From assembly GCA_033557465.1 (NCBI GenBank), contig CM066033.1:1305193519-1305257518 (forward strand): a DNA stretch of 64,000 nt, written 5' to 3'. The notes under the pieces were generated by a model, which saw nothing but the letters and a program-made list of their open reading frames with translations, was not told where the DNA came from and made no database searches. This stretch comes from Ichthyophis bannanicus. Taxonomy: Eukaryota; Chordata; Amphibia; Gymnophiona; Ichthyophiidae. This document shows positions 1-10,705 of this stretch, one piece after another (within the stretch, counting starts at the first letter, position 1; each line of letters starts with the position of its first letter). A program made the translations under genes and the position numbers.

Positions 1-1119
1 AGGTGAGCCCCTTAGCCGCTTTGAATGTTAGCAGTAAAGTCTTGAAACTGATCCTTGCTTGAATGGGGAGCCAGTGTAGCTGTTTTAGAAGGGGTGTCAC
101 GTGGTCTCTCCTGGATGCCCCAAAGAGTACCCGCGCTGCACTGTTCATAGCCAGTTGCAGGGGGTTCGGGGTGGACCGGGGGAGTCCTTGTAGTATGGAG
201 TTTGAGAAGTCGAAGTGGGGAAGTATAAGGGCTTGATAAATGGTGTGGAAATCATCCGGTTCGAGTAGCGTGCGTAGGTGTCTGAGGGATCTGATTTTAA
301 AGTAGATTGCCTTGACTGTATTGGCTATGTGGTTCTTCATGTCAAGGTTTTGGTCTAACGTTACTCCAAGGTAACGTATTGCAGGTTTCACTTGTAGTTG
401 GGCATCCTTTACCTTAACACAACTAGGTGGGGTGAAGTTGGTGTTCCTCGAGACGAAAAGGACTTCCGTCTTTTTGTGTTGTATTCGCAGGTTTTGTGAC
501 AGGAGCCAATCTGATATGGTGTCGAAGCAGTTAGTCAGAGGGGTGAGGTCTAGGCAATCCAATGATATTGGCATATATAATAGCACATCGTCTGCATATA
601 TCATGTAACTGACATTGAAGGATCTGATGATGTCGCAGATGGGTTGGATGTATATATTAAACATCAATGCAGATAGGGAGGATCCTTGAGGTACACCTTG
701 ACTTTGTTGGAATGGTTCAGATGTAGCCCCATTGGCTTGGACATGCTGCCATCTACCGGACAGGTAAGATTTGCACCATTCGAGTGCTGTTCCGCAGATA
801 CCTTTTTCCCTTAGCCGGCAGATGAGAATTTCGTGGCATACCGAGTCAAAAGCCGCTGCTATGTCTAGAAAGACAAGAGCGAAACCCTGACGTATGTTAT
901 CCACACCTGAGATTATGTTGTTGAAGAGGGCTGTGAGTAGTGTTTCCACTCCATGTGACTCTCTGAATCCATGTTGGGCTGGATCCAGTGGGGCTGAGGT
1001 GTCTATATGATCCTGTAATTGCCTGTGCACTATTTTCTCGATGATTTTTGCAAGCATAGGTATGCTAGATATGGGCCTGTAAGACTCTACCTTTTGAGGA
1101 TCAAGTTTGGTATTCTTTA
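1..1119 (-). pseudogene. L2-like ORF2, reverse transcriptase part
   Basis: The continuation of the endonuclease frame above, shifted by one base. Reading the minus strand gives the RT blocks in order: a YRPISSIP block near 1,080, LDIAAAFDS near 860, a QGVPQGSSLS block near 690 and the catalytic YADDV near 595. The C-terminal thumb block with LHWLP lies near the window edge. The stretches I translated are open, with no second break seen between about 1,110 and the left edge. The 3' end is beyond the window. Confidence 0.75.
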
Positions 1120-2781
1120 AATAGGTCTTACAGAGGTCTGCTTGAGAGTAGGTGGGAAAGAGCCAGTGGTAAAGGATTGGTTTAAGATTTTGGCTATAAT
1201 TGGGGATATGTCACATCGCAGGTCCTTTATCCAGTGTGCAGGGCAAGGATCTGTGTGCGCAGTGGTTGTGTTTAGAGCTAGGATGGTATCTTCAATAATT
1301 TTCTTCGAAGGAGTGGAGAAGGATGTCAGTGATGCTGGGTAGTCTTGTTCAACAGTAGGGTCCGGTATTAATATTTTGTTGGTCTTGCACATTTTAGATT
1401 GCATATAAATCGCATAGTCCTGTGGGTGGATACCGCTGTGGTGCTCAGGGGTTGGTTCTTTGGCAAGCGTTTTAACTAGGTTAAACAAGTCATGCGGTTT
1501 ATTCAATGACCGTTTCAGGGTGTCTGTGTGGTATTGTCTGATTTTGTCTGTGATGGCTTTACGATGCTCCGCCAGGTGTTGGATGTAGACTGATCGGTCA
1601 CTGCTGGTGCGTGACTTTCTCCAGTACTTTTCCAGCCTTCTTAAAATGGTTAGTGAAGTTTCTAAATCAGCTGTGAACCATGGGGCTGATGGTCTCTTCT
1701 TTGGGTTCTTGTTCGTTGGAGGGCGGATAGCGATTGCGCTGAGTTTGCTGTTCCAAGCGGAGACCAACTCATCTAGGCTTAAGGAGGTCTCATCAATGAG
1801 TGTGCACATTTCAGCGAGGATGCGTTCTCTGTTAAATGGGTGGAAACTTCTGGCAGCTGAGTTGGCAGACTTGCTTGTATCCGTTTTTGGCTTATGTGAA
1901 CAGTTGAGGGTAGGCATCTGAAAGGTGATGAGTTTGTGGTTAGTCCATGGTACTGCAGTTATTGATAGCACGATGTTTTGTGGTTGATCCAGAATTAGCT
2001 GCGGGGCGAATATGAGGTCAAGAATGTTGCCTTTCTCGTGAGTAGGTTCTTGCACCATTTGCGTGTATCCAAGGATATCTAGGGCTTCTATGAATGCGGT
2101 TGCTTGAGTGTCCTGTAATGATGGTAGGTTGATATCCCCTACGATCCAATTAGGTTTATTTGGACCCTGGGTGAAGGATGCCAGATTTATTATGGATGCT
2201 AGGTCATCTGGATCTGCTGACAGTGATCTATAGACCAGGTTTATGGAGCATATGTTGTTGGAAATTGATACCGTTTCTAGGTGGTTGTTACTGTTGGATT
2301 CATCCAATTTAAACTGAAGGTCAGCTCTGGTGATGAGTACTCCTCCACCTTTTTTATTCTGTCTGTGTCCAGTGAAGGCCGTAAAGTTAGGTGGGAGAAG
2401 CTGGTTGAGGATGATATTGTCTTCCGCTGAGAGCCATGTTTCGGTGACCATGAGGATGTCTAGATTGTGGGATATTATGTCCGTGATCACTGGCCACTTG
2501 TTTCGAAGTGAGCGGGCATTTATAAGTGCACACTTCAGGCTACTAGGGTAGACATTTTTAGTTTGTCTGACTTTCGTGTTGTGTTGTAGTGGGACATGTA
2601 ATAGGAGGTGGCGGTGCGGAAGGTTAGCCCCACGTGAGTTGTAGGGGTCTCCTGACCATTTTCTCTCACTAGTTGGTACAATAGGAATGTGATTTTGTGA
2701 CGTAGTGAGGGCTAGTAGTTTGGATGGTAAGATTATGAAAAGGAGGTAAAGGCACATTAACCTGATGATCATGTCTTCCAT
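1117..2781 (-). pseudogene. L2-like ORF2, endonuclease part
   Basis: 554 codons encoding the N-terminal part of a LINE ORF2. A hydrophobic stretch occupies residues 6-25. The exonuclease-endonuclease-phosphatase fold follows, with INARSLRNKW (catalytic Asn) near residue 87, VTETW (catalytic Glu) near 114 and VGDIN (Asp) near 215. The usual terminal Ser/Thr-Asp-His reads TNH, so the catalytic Asp is replaced by Asn. The frame stops at 1,117-1,119, where one T appears lost from a TTTAAAG run, and the RT domain continues in another frame. In LINEs this domain nicks target DNA to prime reverse transcription. The lesions make it non-functional as read. Confidence 0.8.
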
Positions 2782-2800
2782 TCTAACTCTGAGGTAGGAA

Positions 2801-3164
2801 GCTTTTTTTGGGAGGTGAATCAGAGGGTTCTTGGCAGGCTGGAGCTGGCTGGATCTTAGCTAGTATATTGTGCAACAGGCAAACAGGCTCTGAGTGTCAT
2901 ACAATAAATTTGCTGGAACATTCCTCTCTTAGGTATGAATTAAGTATATACCTACACAGCATAATGCTTAACAGGAAAGGAAAAGAAGATAAAACTTCTC
3001 TGGCTGGTCTGTTCTGGTACAGCTATCAGTATTAAATTACATTACATGTCATTACATTAAGTTACATTACATAGTATGTCAGAGAAGGAGGCTTTCCTGT
3101 CCCGTTTGATCTGGTGGGTTTTTTTTTTTTCTACACGGGGAGTGCTAAAATTAACTGCGATATT
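2801..3164. other. Stretch without recognisable gene
   Basis: This piece lies upstream of the L2-like ORF2 and may include its 5' untranslated region. It holds short direct repeats of the type ATTACATTA at about 3,033-3,075 and a T-run near 3,118-3,130. No convincing coding frame or RNA gene was seen. Confidence 0.5.
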
Positions 3165-3352
3165 GCGATATTTTATCAGGCCCAGCTGACGTCAGGAAAG
3201 TGCGCCAAGTGTCTACAGGACCAGTACCAGTGATTGCCAAAGATCTCGCTCACCTGGTGTCCTGTGCAGGGGGCTGTGGTTTTATCAGGTCCAGCTGACG
3301 TCAGGAAAGTGTGCCAAGCGGCCGCAAGAAAAGAACTAGTTGCTGCCAAAGA
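3165..3352. repeat. Two-copy tandem duplication, about 112-bp period
   Basis: The block containing CCAGCTGACGTCAGGAAAGT occurs near 3,182 and again near 3,292. Each copy is followed by a diverged CCAAG-type stretch and then TGCCAAAGAT. The two copies form a direct tandem duplication. Its parent element was not recognised. Confidence 0.7.
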
Positions 3353-3371
3353 TACCTCCTCACCCCTCTGT

Positions 3372-3558
3372 ACCTTTTTCTAATTGTTACATTCTTTTTA
3401 AGATACAGCGACCAGAATTGCACGCAATATTTAAGGTGTGGTCACACCACGGAACGATAGACACATTATAGTATCCTTTGTTTTATTCTCCATTCCTGTT
3501 CTTATGATTCCTAGCGTTCTATTTGCTTTCTTGGCTACTGCTGCGCACTGGGTGGCAT
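3372..3558 (-). mobile_element. CR1-b LINE fragment
   Basis: On the minus strand this matches the RT thumb region of the full CR1-b element at 29,125-33,777 (compare 29,690-29,880). It covers the part that reads like KKANR...GIIR...GMENK and HLEYCVQFW there. It is internal, lacks both element ends, has several substitutions and abuts the Tc1 relic. Confidence 0.75.
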
Positions 3559-3882
3559 TCTTCACGTTTTGCAACATATTTTGTATTGGATTCAAGTCTG
3601 TGCTTTGACTGGACTACTCAAGGGCAGGGCCGTACCAAGGGCTCTGTGAGCAGTGCGGCTGCACAGGGGTGTAAGTATAGAAGGAGGCATTAATGTCCTC
3701 ACTGGGCTTCCAGGAAGCCTGACAAAAGTGAATGTCTGTATACAGCAAGATGGAGGGTACCAGGTTCCCACATCACATAGGCACATTTCTAATTTCTTAC
3801 TGTACTGCCCAAGGACATTCACTTTCTTCTTGCTTATTTTTTTTGTTTTGTGCTTAGGATCATTGCCCTGCTAAAGATAATT
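3559..3882 (-). pseudogene. Tc1/mariner transposase relic, split by a MITE
   Basis: On the minus strand two pieces of a Tc1-type DDE transposase flank the MITE at 3,625-3,807. One piece (3,808-3,882) carries QGNDPKHKTKK, matching the second catalytic-Asp block of Tc1 transposases. The other (3,559-3,624) carries SQSTDLNPIQ, matching the block with the third catalytic acid, here Gln instead of Glu. Joining the flanks keeps one reading frame, with stops. Only about 45 codons remain. The family assignment rests on these two very characteristic blocks. Confidence 0.75.
3625..3807. mobile_element. hAT-like MITE, copy 1
   Basis: A short non-coding element starting CAGGGCCGTACCAAG, inserted in the Tc1 relic. 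Its body is shared with the copy at 8,319-8,496, for example the CACTGGGCTTCCAGGAAGC block near 3,699. The right terminus is degraded here. The flanks CTCAAGGG and CCCAAGGA look like a decayed 8-bp target duplication, as expected for the hAT superfamily. Confidence 0.6.
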
Positions 3883-3885
3883 CCT

Positions 3886-3962
3886 CATCTTGCTAGACCA
3901 ATCCAGATGTTTGGATTATGTTTGCCAGCCAGCAGGTGGAGGCAGACCAGAGCAACTTTTAC
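3886..3962. repeat. Short dispersed repeat, possible terminus of a third DIRS family
   Basis: The block CTTGCTAGACCAATCCAGA, a spacer and then a GCAGGTGGAGGCAGA-type block recur in diverged form at 19,099-19,160. In the second place the block lies about 900 bp before a CxxC zinc-finger reading frame. It is clearly a dispersed repeat, but its class is inferred. Confidence 0.45.
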
Positions 3963-3964
3963 TG

Positions 3965-4620
3965 ATATCACTTATTTATTTAACATCATCTTTTTATACC
4001 TTCTTTCTACAAGTCAAGATGCTTTCACGTTTAACTCTGTTCTTGAATATTAAAGAACTTTAACCAAACATGCTCATTACATTTAACAGTAGCTCAATAG
4101 GTATTAAGGGTAGAAAGGGTATTGAACTTAACTATGTACACTGAGATAAGAACTAATGCTAGCTGTTGGGAGACGTTCCTGTTGAGAGACTGGACTGTAG
4201 TGCTCCATGAATAGCAGCATCTTCAACTTCTTGTGGAAGTCGCGTGTGTGTTTGGATCTTGTTTGGGGTGGTAGAGAGTTCCAAAGTGATGGGACATATA
4301 GTGAGAATGCTCTGCTGTTAGCCCTTTGGCTACTTGTGGGTTTGTCTGTCGGTTTGTCCAGCAGGTTGAATATATATTGTCTCCTGGGCCTGCTGTTGGC
4401 AGGTTTTGTTAGTAATGATGTGAGACTGGCCGCTGATAGATTACACAGGTACACTAAAAAAAATTTTTTTAAACTGCCTCTGTTTCGATTGATTTTTACG
4501 TTTTTTGGTGCGCTGAATCCAAATCTGGTAACCAATTTGCTCCATCACGTACAGATTTTTTGCTACATTGGGTTAGCAGTTTGAGGTGAACGTTTCAGAT
4601 TGAGTGCGATCGAGATAAAA
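3965..4620 (-). mobile_element. L2-like LINE, 3' terminal fragment
   Basis: The C-terminal end of an L2-type ORF2 (4,128-4,535) plus a 3' untranslated region ending in TTATTTATTT on the plus strand, that is (AATAAA)-like on the coding strand. The 5' part is missing, as is usual for LINE insertions. Confidence 0.65.
4128..4535 (-). pseudogene. C-terminus of L2-like ORF2
   Basis: About 135 codons from the very end of a LINE reverse transcriptase. The typical L2 terminal block (SLYVPSLWNSLPP followed by FHKKLKMLLF) sits near residues 78-110. It carries no catalytic residues. The frame ends in a stop a few codons after a long homopolymer-free stretch. It is a 5'-truncated copy with no expected function of its own. 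Confidence 0.65.
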
Positions 4621-5043
4621 GTTTCTTGGATGAATTCTTTATACTAATTGTTTAGTAATTATTCAAATAAGAATAAAGAAAATTGTAACAAGGCAGCACA
4701 TAAGAATAGAGTAATGTCAACGAAACACACTGTGATGGTAGCAAAATTGTCTGCACTTAAAACAGCCACATACATGTGCACAAACATTGAGCATATAAGA
4801 GCGAGGTTAGACACAAAGCAAAGCAAAGAAATGTGCAAAAAATGTTGTACAGGTATGTATGTAAGAATAGAAAACGCAAACCGCACCATTGCAATACATG
4901 AAGACAAACACCCGATGGTGTGAAAATAAAATTCTAATAAATGAGATCCGACACTGTGGTAATAACTAGCAAATTTTTATTTCAAAGTTTAGTAAAAACA
5001 CGATATTTGTCAACACAGTTTAGATTTTAAAGTCATTCTTGGG
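4621..5043. other. A/T-rich stretch, no gene recognised
   Basis: This lies downstream (coding-strand sense) of the transposase-like gene. On the minus strand an AATAAA-type signal occurs near 4,976, which could serve as that gene's polyadenylation signal. A 91-codon plus-strand frame here is Lys/Asn-rich and has no recognisable domain, so I do not call it. Confidence 0.45.
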
Positions 5044-6740
5044 TCAATCAATCTCCTGGTGGGCCCGTTTCTTCTTCCCCCGAATGCTTCTCTTGGTGCG
5101 CTGCTTGGCGTATTTTTCATCTGGGGTTTCCCGCAGCAGCAACCAGCAGAAATCAGCCATCATAGTGGTGTTCCATCTTCCTTGGTACCTTCTCTCTGCG
5201 TCCTTGATGTCCTGGTGAAACCTTTCACCTTGTTCTTCACTGTATGCCCCCAAGTTTTCGGGAAAGTAGTTCACATGGGAGTGCAAGAAATGGACTTTCA
5301 GGCTCATGTTACAGCCTTGTTCTTTGAAGGCATTGAGCATCCTGGCAACAATATCCTTATAGTTCTCATCCCGCCTGTTCCCCAAGAATTTGAGAACAAC
5401 ATCCTTGAAGGAATCCCAGGCTTCTTTTTCCTTCTCAGACATCGTTTCAGCGAATGCTCCATCTGAAATGAGTTTCCTTATATCAGGGCCAACAAACACT
5501 CCTTCCTTTAGCTTTGCTTCAGAAAGTCGGGGGAACTTTGAGCAAAGGTACCGAAAGCACTCACCATCTTTTGGAAGGGACTTGATGAATTGCTTAATGA
5601 GACCCAACTTAATGTGGAGAGGTGCTAATAGAATTTTATCACGAGGTACCAAGCTCTCATGAAGAACATTTCTCTCACCGGGTCTCAAATACTCCCGAAT
5701 TGGCCAGTCTTTTTTCCCCCAGTGTAGGTCGCGGGCCCGGCTATCCCACAAGCAAAGGAAGCAGGGATATTTGGTGAAACCGGATTGCTGCCCTAATAGC
5801 ATGGATAGAATTTTAAAGTCTCCACGAATCTTCTGAAGAATCAGGGCCAAATTCTCGTATTTTTCTTGGAGAATAACAGAGTGAGCAATAGGAACTGAAG
5901 CGAATGTGTTGCCATTATGAAGAACACCTTTTATACTGTCTTTTGATGAATCAATGAACAGCCGCCATTCAGCAGGATCATACTTGAGTTTAAACTTTTC
6001 CATCACTCCGTATATATCGTTGCAAAATACCAAATCTTCCTCTTTGCTGAAATACTTCAAAAATTGTGTCTCGCGGTTGCGGTACCAATAAAAAGTTGTT
6101 CCTGGTGACAATAGATTTTTCTGTTTAAGCGAGAACCTAGCAGGTGGACAGCATCTTTTGGGAGTCCTAAATCCCGGACTAAATCATTCAATTCAGCTTG
6201 AGAGAAAAGTTCAGGTTTCGGATCTGGTTCAGTTTCAAACTCGGAAGTACTGGACTCATCGGGAAAAGCCATCTGATGAGTCTCATCATGATCAGAACTG
6301 TCCACACAAATATGATCCAAAGATTTTGGTGGTTCAGGCACAGGTACTTCGTTGCTATGAGGCATAGGCCTAATTGCTGAGGGAAGGTTGGGGTAACTTA
6401 TTACGTTCTTATTTTTTAAGTTGTATCCCTTCACAATGCAAGAGCAAAAATAGCAGTCACTGCTGTGGTCTCTTTGTTCACGCCACATCATAGGTATTCC
6501 GAAACGAAATGCTTGTTTTTTACCTTTCATCCATAAGCGTAAATCTTCCTCACATGTCTTGCACACTTTGTGAGGAGCCCACGGTTTGTCTTGATCGCCT
6601 AACTTCAAACCGAAATAGGCGAAATATACTTTTTTAATAAATGCAGAAATGTTCCTCTGCCGCTTTTTCACGGTATATTCCCCACAAATAAAACAAAAAC
6701 TGTCCGGAGAGTTGACGCAAACTCTGGCTCTGTGAGCCAT
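5044..6740 (-). pseudogene. Zinc-finger/DDE-transposase-like orphan gene, one frameshift
   Basis: Intronless, about 580 codons. I chose the start at 6,738-6,740 because the zinc-finger module begins 15 residues later and the upstream frame looks unrelated. The N-terminus has three CxxC pairs (Cys16/19, 60/63, 96/99), followed by an acidic linker. The C-terminal part (5,044-6,111) is one clean 355-codon frame. It carries FIDSSKDSIKG (candidate first catalytic Asp), GDFKIL (possible second acid), a GQQSGFTKYPCFLC block and EEQGERFHQDI (candidate Glu). The two parts are joined by one apparent base loss in an A-run near 6,117. From memory, not checked, it resembles a widespread uncharacterised transposon-like protein family of arthropods and vertebrates. 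I cannot name a superfamily. No terminal inverted repeats were found. Confidence 0.65.
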
Positions 6741-7189
6741 CACAAATACACAGCACTGCAAACTACAACTGTAGTGAACCACTTCGGAATAAAGCTGGAT
6801 TACGACTGAGCAAACAAAAGGTAATAATGAACTTGCAAGAAACTGAAATTTGACAGGAACGTTCATGTCGCAACCACTGTGTTTGAGCGAGCGAACGAGG
6901 CGAGGCGAACAGGAAAGAACATGCGCCAGCGCGAGTACTGGATTTAGCCCCCCGCCTCCCAATTGTCCTGTTCATGTATAAAATGAATACAAAACACTCT
7001 AAAATATCATGAGGGAGTGTTTCTAGTTAGTTAACCATTACAACCTCTATTTTGGGCCAAGAAAATAAACTGCAGTTGGCTAAAAAGAAATTATGTGAAC
7101 ATTCCTTATATGGGTAAGAAATCTAATTTTGCAAGAAAACGTGACGTGATGGAACATTTTGGCTATTTTTCCTGGATTCAGCACCCCAA
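6741..7189. other. Upstream flank of the orphan gene
   Basis: It contains a GC-rich piece near 6,885-6,960, with CG dinucleotides more frequent than in the surroundings, and A/T-rich sequence after it. This could be a promoter-like region for the minus-strand gene, but no specific box was identified. Confidence 0.35.
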
Positions 7190-8820
7190 AATCTATAGGA
7201 ATCAGTTGCAAAACTGGAGGCAGTTTTTTGGTAGTGTACCTGTGTTATTTATGATATTGTGAGTACTGAGGATAACTTTATATTTGATTCTGCTCATAAT
7301 GGATAGCCAGAGAAGCTGTTTGAGGAGTGGAGTGATGTGGGTTTGACAGCATTTTCCTAGTATGACTCTTGCTACTCTGTTTTGTGCCACTTGCATAGGG
7401 TGTAGTGTATTGTTAGGGAGACCATGATAGATTGTATTGCAGTAATCAAATTTGGGGGAGAGTTGATAGCTTGGCACACTGTGCGGAAATCCATGGGGGT
7501 TAGGAGTTTATATAGGTTCCTTATGATCTGAAGTTTGAGATAGACTGATTTGGTGGTGCGGTTTACTTGCTGTTGCAGATCTCTTGGTCTAGTGTGATGC
7601 CTAAGTAATCGATCTCCATTTTGACTGTGATCACTATGTTTATCGTAATTGTTGGTGGTGAGTTGAAGTTTGGGTGTCTCGTGATGAGTAAGATTTCAGT
7701 TTTGTTGTGGTTTAATGTTTAAGTTGTGCATTTGAAGCAACTGAGTGATTGCTGTGAAGCAATTTGAGATTCTGGTGTGATCCGGAAAGTTGGTGGAGAA
7801 GGGTGAGAAGTTCATGATGTCTGCTTATAGTAGATATTTGATGTTGAAGCGCCTCATGACCTCATATAATGTAGATGTTGAATAGAATAGACAGTGCATA
7901 TCCTTGGGGTACACCTTGGCTGAGGACGAATGGAAGGGATTTTTGGGTTTCTATTTTAATTTGCTGTGTGCGGTTAGATAAGTATGACTGAAACCATTTT
8001 AAGGTGGTGCCTTGGATGCCAATATTATATAGTCTGTTTAGTAGAAGTTAATGAGAGAGAGTTAAAAGCAGATGAAATGTCTAAGAAAATAAGTATGAAT
8101 CCCTGCGATATATTCTCCGTGCCTTTGATTAAGGTGTTGAACAGAAAGGTGGGGAGGGTTTCCGCACTGCTGTGGGCAGAAACAATGTTGTGGATGTAGA
8201 GGTGAGTGTTTTGTCTAGGTGATTTTGCAGTTGAGATTGCACTGCTTTTTCAATGATCTTAGCTATGAATGGGATGCTGGAAATTGGTCTGTATGAGATT
8301 GAGCTGGATGGGTCCAAGCAGGGCCATACCAAGAGCTGGGTGAGGCCGCACAGGGCGCAAGCATGCAATGGGCACCGATGTCAACACTGGGCTTCCAGGA
8401 AGCTCAAAAAGAGTGAGTTCCTGCACTTCCCTGGGGAGAAGGGGGCACCAGATTTCTGAGTTGCATAGGGCACATTTCTAGCTTGGTACGGTCTTGTGTC
8501 CAAGTTGTGCTGCTTTAGGATTGGACGTATGGAGGATTGCTTGAATATGTGGGGAAGGGATCCTTGTTTTAGTGAGTCGTTATCCCATTCCTGCATATCA
8601 TGGTTAAGGTGTGGTCTTGCTATCTTCATCCAGGAGACTGGGTAGGGATCGAGGGGAAAGACTGTTGTGTTTGTTGATAATATGATACTGTCAAGCTGTT
8701 CATGACTGATGGAGTTGAAAGTGGTCCATTGGCTATCTTTGTTTGTCCAGTTGTAATGGGCGGGGAGCTCAGGTTTGCTGTATATACTTGTATTTTGTGT
8801 GGCTTGTAGTTGTAGTGCCA
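7190..8820 (-). mobile_element. L2-like LINE, degenerate, interrupted by a MITE
   Basis: On the minus strand the order is a pre-RT region (8,505-8,800), YRPISSIPFIAKIIEK at about 8,250-8,310 and the C-terminal DYCNTIYHG/LLKQL blocks (7,202-7,477). The MITE at 8,319-8,496 sits exactly between KQHNLD and SSSISYRPIS, and removing it restores the domain order. Many stops and frameshifts are present. The 5' side ends where the DIRS-2 copy begins. Confidence 0.7.
8319..8496. mobile_element. hAT-like MITE, copy 2
   Basis: 178 bp, starting CAGGGCCATACCAAG and ending CTTGGTACGGTCTTG, which are inverted repeats with a few mismatches. The flanks GGTCCAAG (8,311-8,318) and TGTCCAAG (8,497-8,504) form an 8-bp target duplication with one mismatch, the hAT hallmark. 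It has no coding capacity. It shares its body with the copy at 3,625-3,807 and is inserted in an L2-like LINE. Confidence 0.75.
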
Positions 8821-8825
8821 TGTGG

Positions 8826-10183
8826 GGCACTCTTTTGGTGGACCTCTTCGCCATGGAGCAGAATGCCAAGGTGGCTTGGTTCTGCTCTGAGACCAGCCAG
8901 CGATCACCTGGCCGCTGATTTCTTTCTCTTCCACTGGGGGGAGAGCCTTGTGTTTGTCTACCCCAGATACTACTTGTCGCAAAAATTCTCCTGAAGCTCC
9001 AGGCCGGGGGGGGGGGGGCTCGATGATTCTTGTTGCCCCATCCTGGCCTCGACAACATTGGTTCTTGCTGCTGCTGCAGCTCTCGCTGAGGTAGCCTCTT
9101 CACTTGGGTTTTGATCCAGACCTCATCTCGCAGGAGGGAAACTCCCTGTTGCTTACAGTGTGGATGTTGAGAACAGTGTCTTCATGGATCTTGATCTCCC
9201 TGAAGGCATTACAGACATCTTGCTAGCATCCCACAAGCACTCAGCATGCAAGGCCTATGTGCTTAAGTAATGGCGCTTCACCATCTGGTGTGTGAGGAGA
9301 GCCCAGGACCCCTTCTCCTGTCCAGTGGAGCAGCTTCTGGAGTACCTCCTGCACTTCTCCAACTCCAAGTTGAAGTCTAACTCGGTGCCAGTCCACCTCA
9401 GTGCAATTGGGGCTGATCATCATGGCTTTGGGGGGGGAGGAGGAAGCCAGTTTCAGTACAGCCACTGGTGACCCAGTTCAAGAGAGGCTTGCTCCTTTTG
9501 AAGCCTCCTACGGTTGCTTGGGACCTCAGTGGTCCTCAGCCAGCTAATGCAGGCCCCCTTCGAGTCCCTGGGCTCATGCTCGTTGAAGGTATTGACCTAG
9601 AAGGTACTCTTTCTGGTGGCCTTCACGTCGGCATGATGTGTCAATGAGCTCCAAGCCCTTTTTGCTCACCCTCCATATACCAGGTTTTCACGCATCCCCA
9701 CTTTCTACTGAAGGTGGTTTCGGCATTCCACCTCAACCAGTCCATTGTCCTTCTGATGTTCTTTCCCAGGCTTTATGCGAACCGTGGTGAGGCAGCCTTG
9801 CACAAGCTAGACTGTAAGCGTGTGTTGGCCTTCTTCTGGAGTGCACGAAGGCTCACCATCATTCCACCCAGCTGTTTGTTTCCTTTGACCCCAGTAGGCT
9901 GAGCGTTGCTATCTTGATGCATATGCTATCTCTCTAGCTAGCGCATTGCATCGCTCAGGCGTAATCTGGCTTGGCTGAGCCTTGAGGGTCATTTCATGGC
10001 TCACAACATCCATGTGATGGATGCATTGGTAGCCAACCTCCGCTCGGTGTCTGCAGAGGAAATTTGCAGAGCTGCGACGTCTTCGATCCATACCTTTTTA
10101 GCACACTACTGTCTGGATGGTGATTCTCGACAGGACAGCAATTTTGGCTAGGCCGTGCTCCGGCATCTCTTTGGGTCTTAGAG
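8826..10183 (+). pseudogene. DIRS-2 methyltransferase-like end and tyrosine recombinase, degenerate
   Basis: Translated across several frame breaks, this gives VDLFAMEQNAKVAWFCSE, matching the post-RNase H region of DIRS elements. The tyrosine recombinase follows from about 9,190 (a LLEYLLHFSNSKLKSNSV block near 9,330). The nucleophile is kept in AHYCLD (about 10,103), but the HxxR box reads HNIH, so the Arg is lost (CGT to CAT type). A G-run at 9,007-9,020 and many stops confirm that it is dead. Confidence 0.65.
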
Positions 10184-10390
10184 TCAACTTCTACCTACCG
10201 GCCCAACTGTCTGTCCAGGCTACCTGCTAAAATAAAAACTCCCCTCAGGTCGATTTCTATTGAGGATACTGAATCAGATGAGTCCCTCAGCAGGACTTCC
10301 TTTCTGGTCTTCCTGACTTCTTCTCCAGTTCCTATTGACCGATTGGACTGCTCAACTCCTCTGATTATCGTATCCTGTAGCTTGGGAGTC

Positions 10391-10488
10391 CCATACGTGA
10401 GGACTTATTTCGTGCTTGTTCACGGAGAAAGCGTAGTTACTCGTAGCAGGTGTTCTCCATGAACAGCAGGAACAAGTCCTCACAACAC
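10391..10488. repeat. DIRS-2 internal complementary region
   Basis: The first half (CCCATACGTGAGGACTTATT onward) is the reverse complement of a DIRS left terminus, ending CACGGAG. The second half starts AAGCGTAGTTACTCG and is the reverse complement of this copy's own right terminus at about 10,640-10,705. It is therefore a stored copy of the two ends joined, even though this copy's left end is absent. Confidence 0.7.
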
Positions 10489-10705
10489 TCCCACCTCCCT
10501 GGGGAGTTGCCTTTGACTCCTGCTGGAGAACCTGGTGCCACGGCGGGCGGAAAGGCAGGCGTGCATGCGCAATGTACCTCCCAAAAGTTTCCTTTGGAAG
10601 CTGGGGGCATTCCATGTGGGGCTCCATTGGTGATGCCACCCATATGTGTGAGGACTTATTCCTGATGTTCACTGAGAACACCTGCTACAAGTGAGTAGCT
10701 ATGCT

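Larger units (their letters stand above)
1..2800 (-). mobile_element. L2-like (CR1/L2 group) LINE, 3' end outside the window
   Basis: A non-LTR retrotransposon read on the minus strand. The apurinic endonuclease part lies at 1,117-2,781 and the reverse transcriptase part at 1-1,119, so the element continues past base 1. Motif style (LDIAAAFDS, YADD, LHWLP) places it in the L2/CR1 group. This is family-level recognition only, and the exact clade (L2, Crack, Rex-like) is uncertain. Only one frame break was noted between the two parts, so the copy is relatively well preserved. Confidence 0.85.
8820..10705 (+). mobile_element. DIRS-2 retrotransposon, right half
   Basis: An older DIRS family, diverged from copies A-F but colinear with them. 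It runs from the methyltransferase-like region through the tyrosine recombinase, an ICR at about 10,391-10,488 and the right inverted repeat ending GTGAGTAGCTATGCT at 10,705. Gag and RT are missing. It abuts the L2-like LINE on the left. Confidence 0.75.

Noticed and set aside
4648..4923. 91-codon frame as a small gene
   Set aside because: It is A-rich with Lys/Asn bias, no domain, and overlaps an equally open antisense frame.
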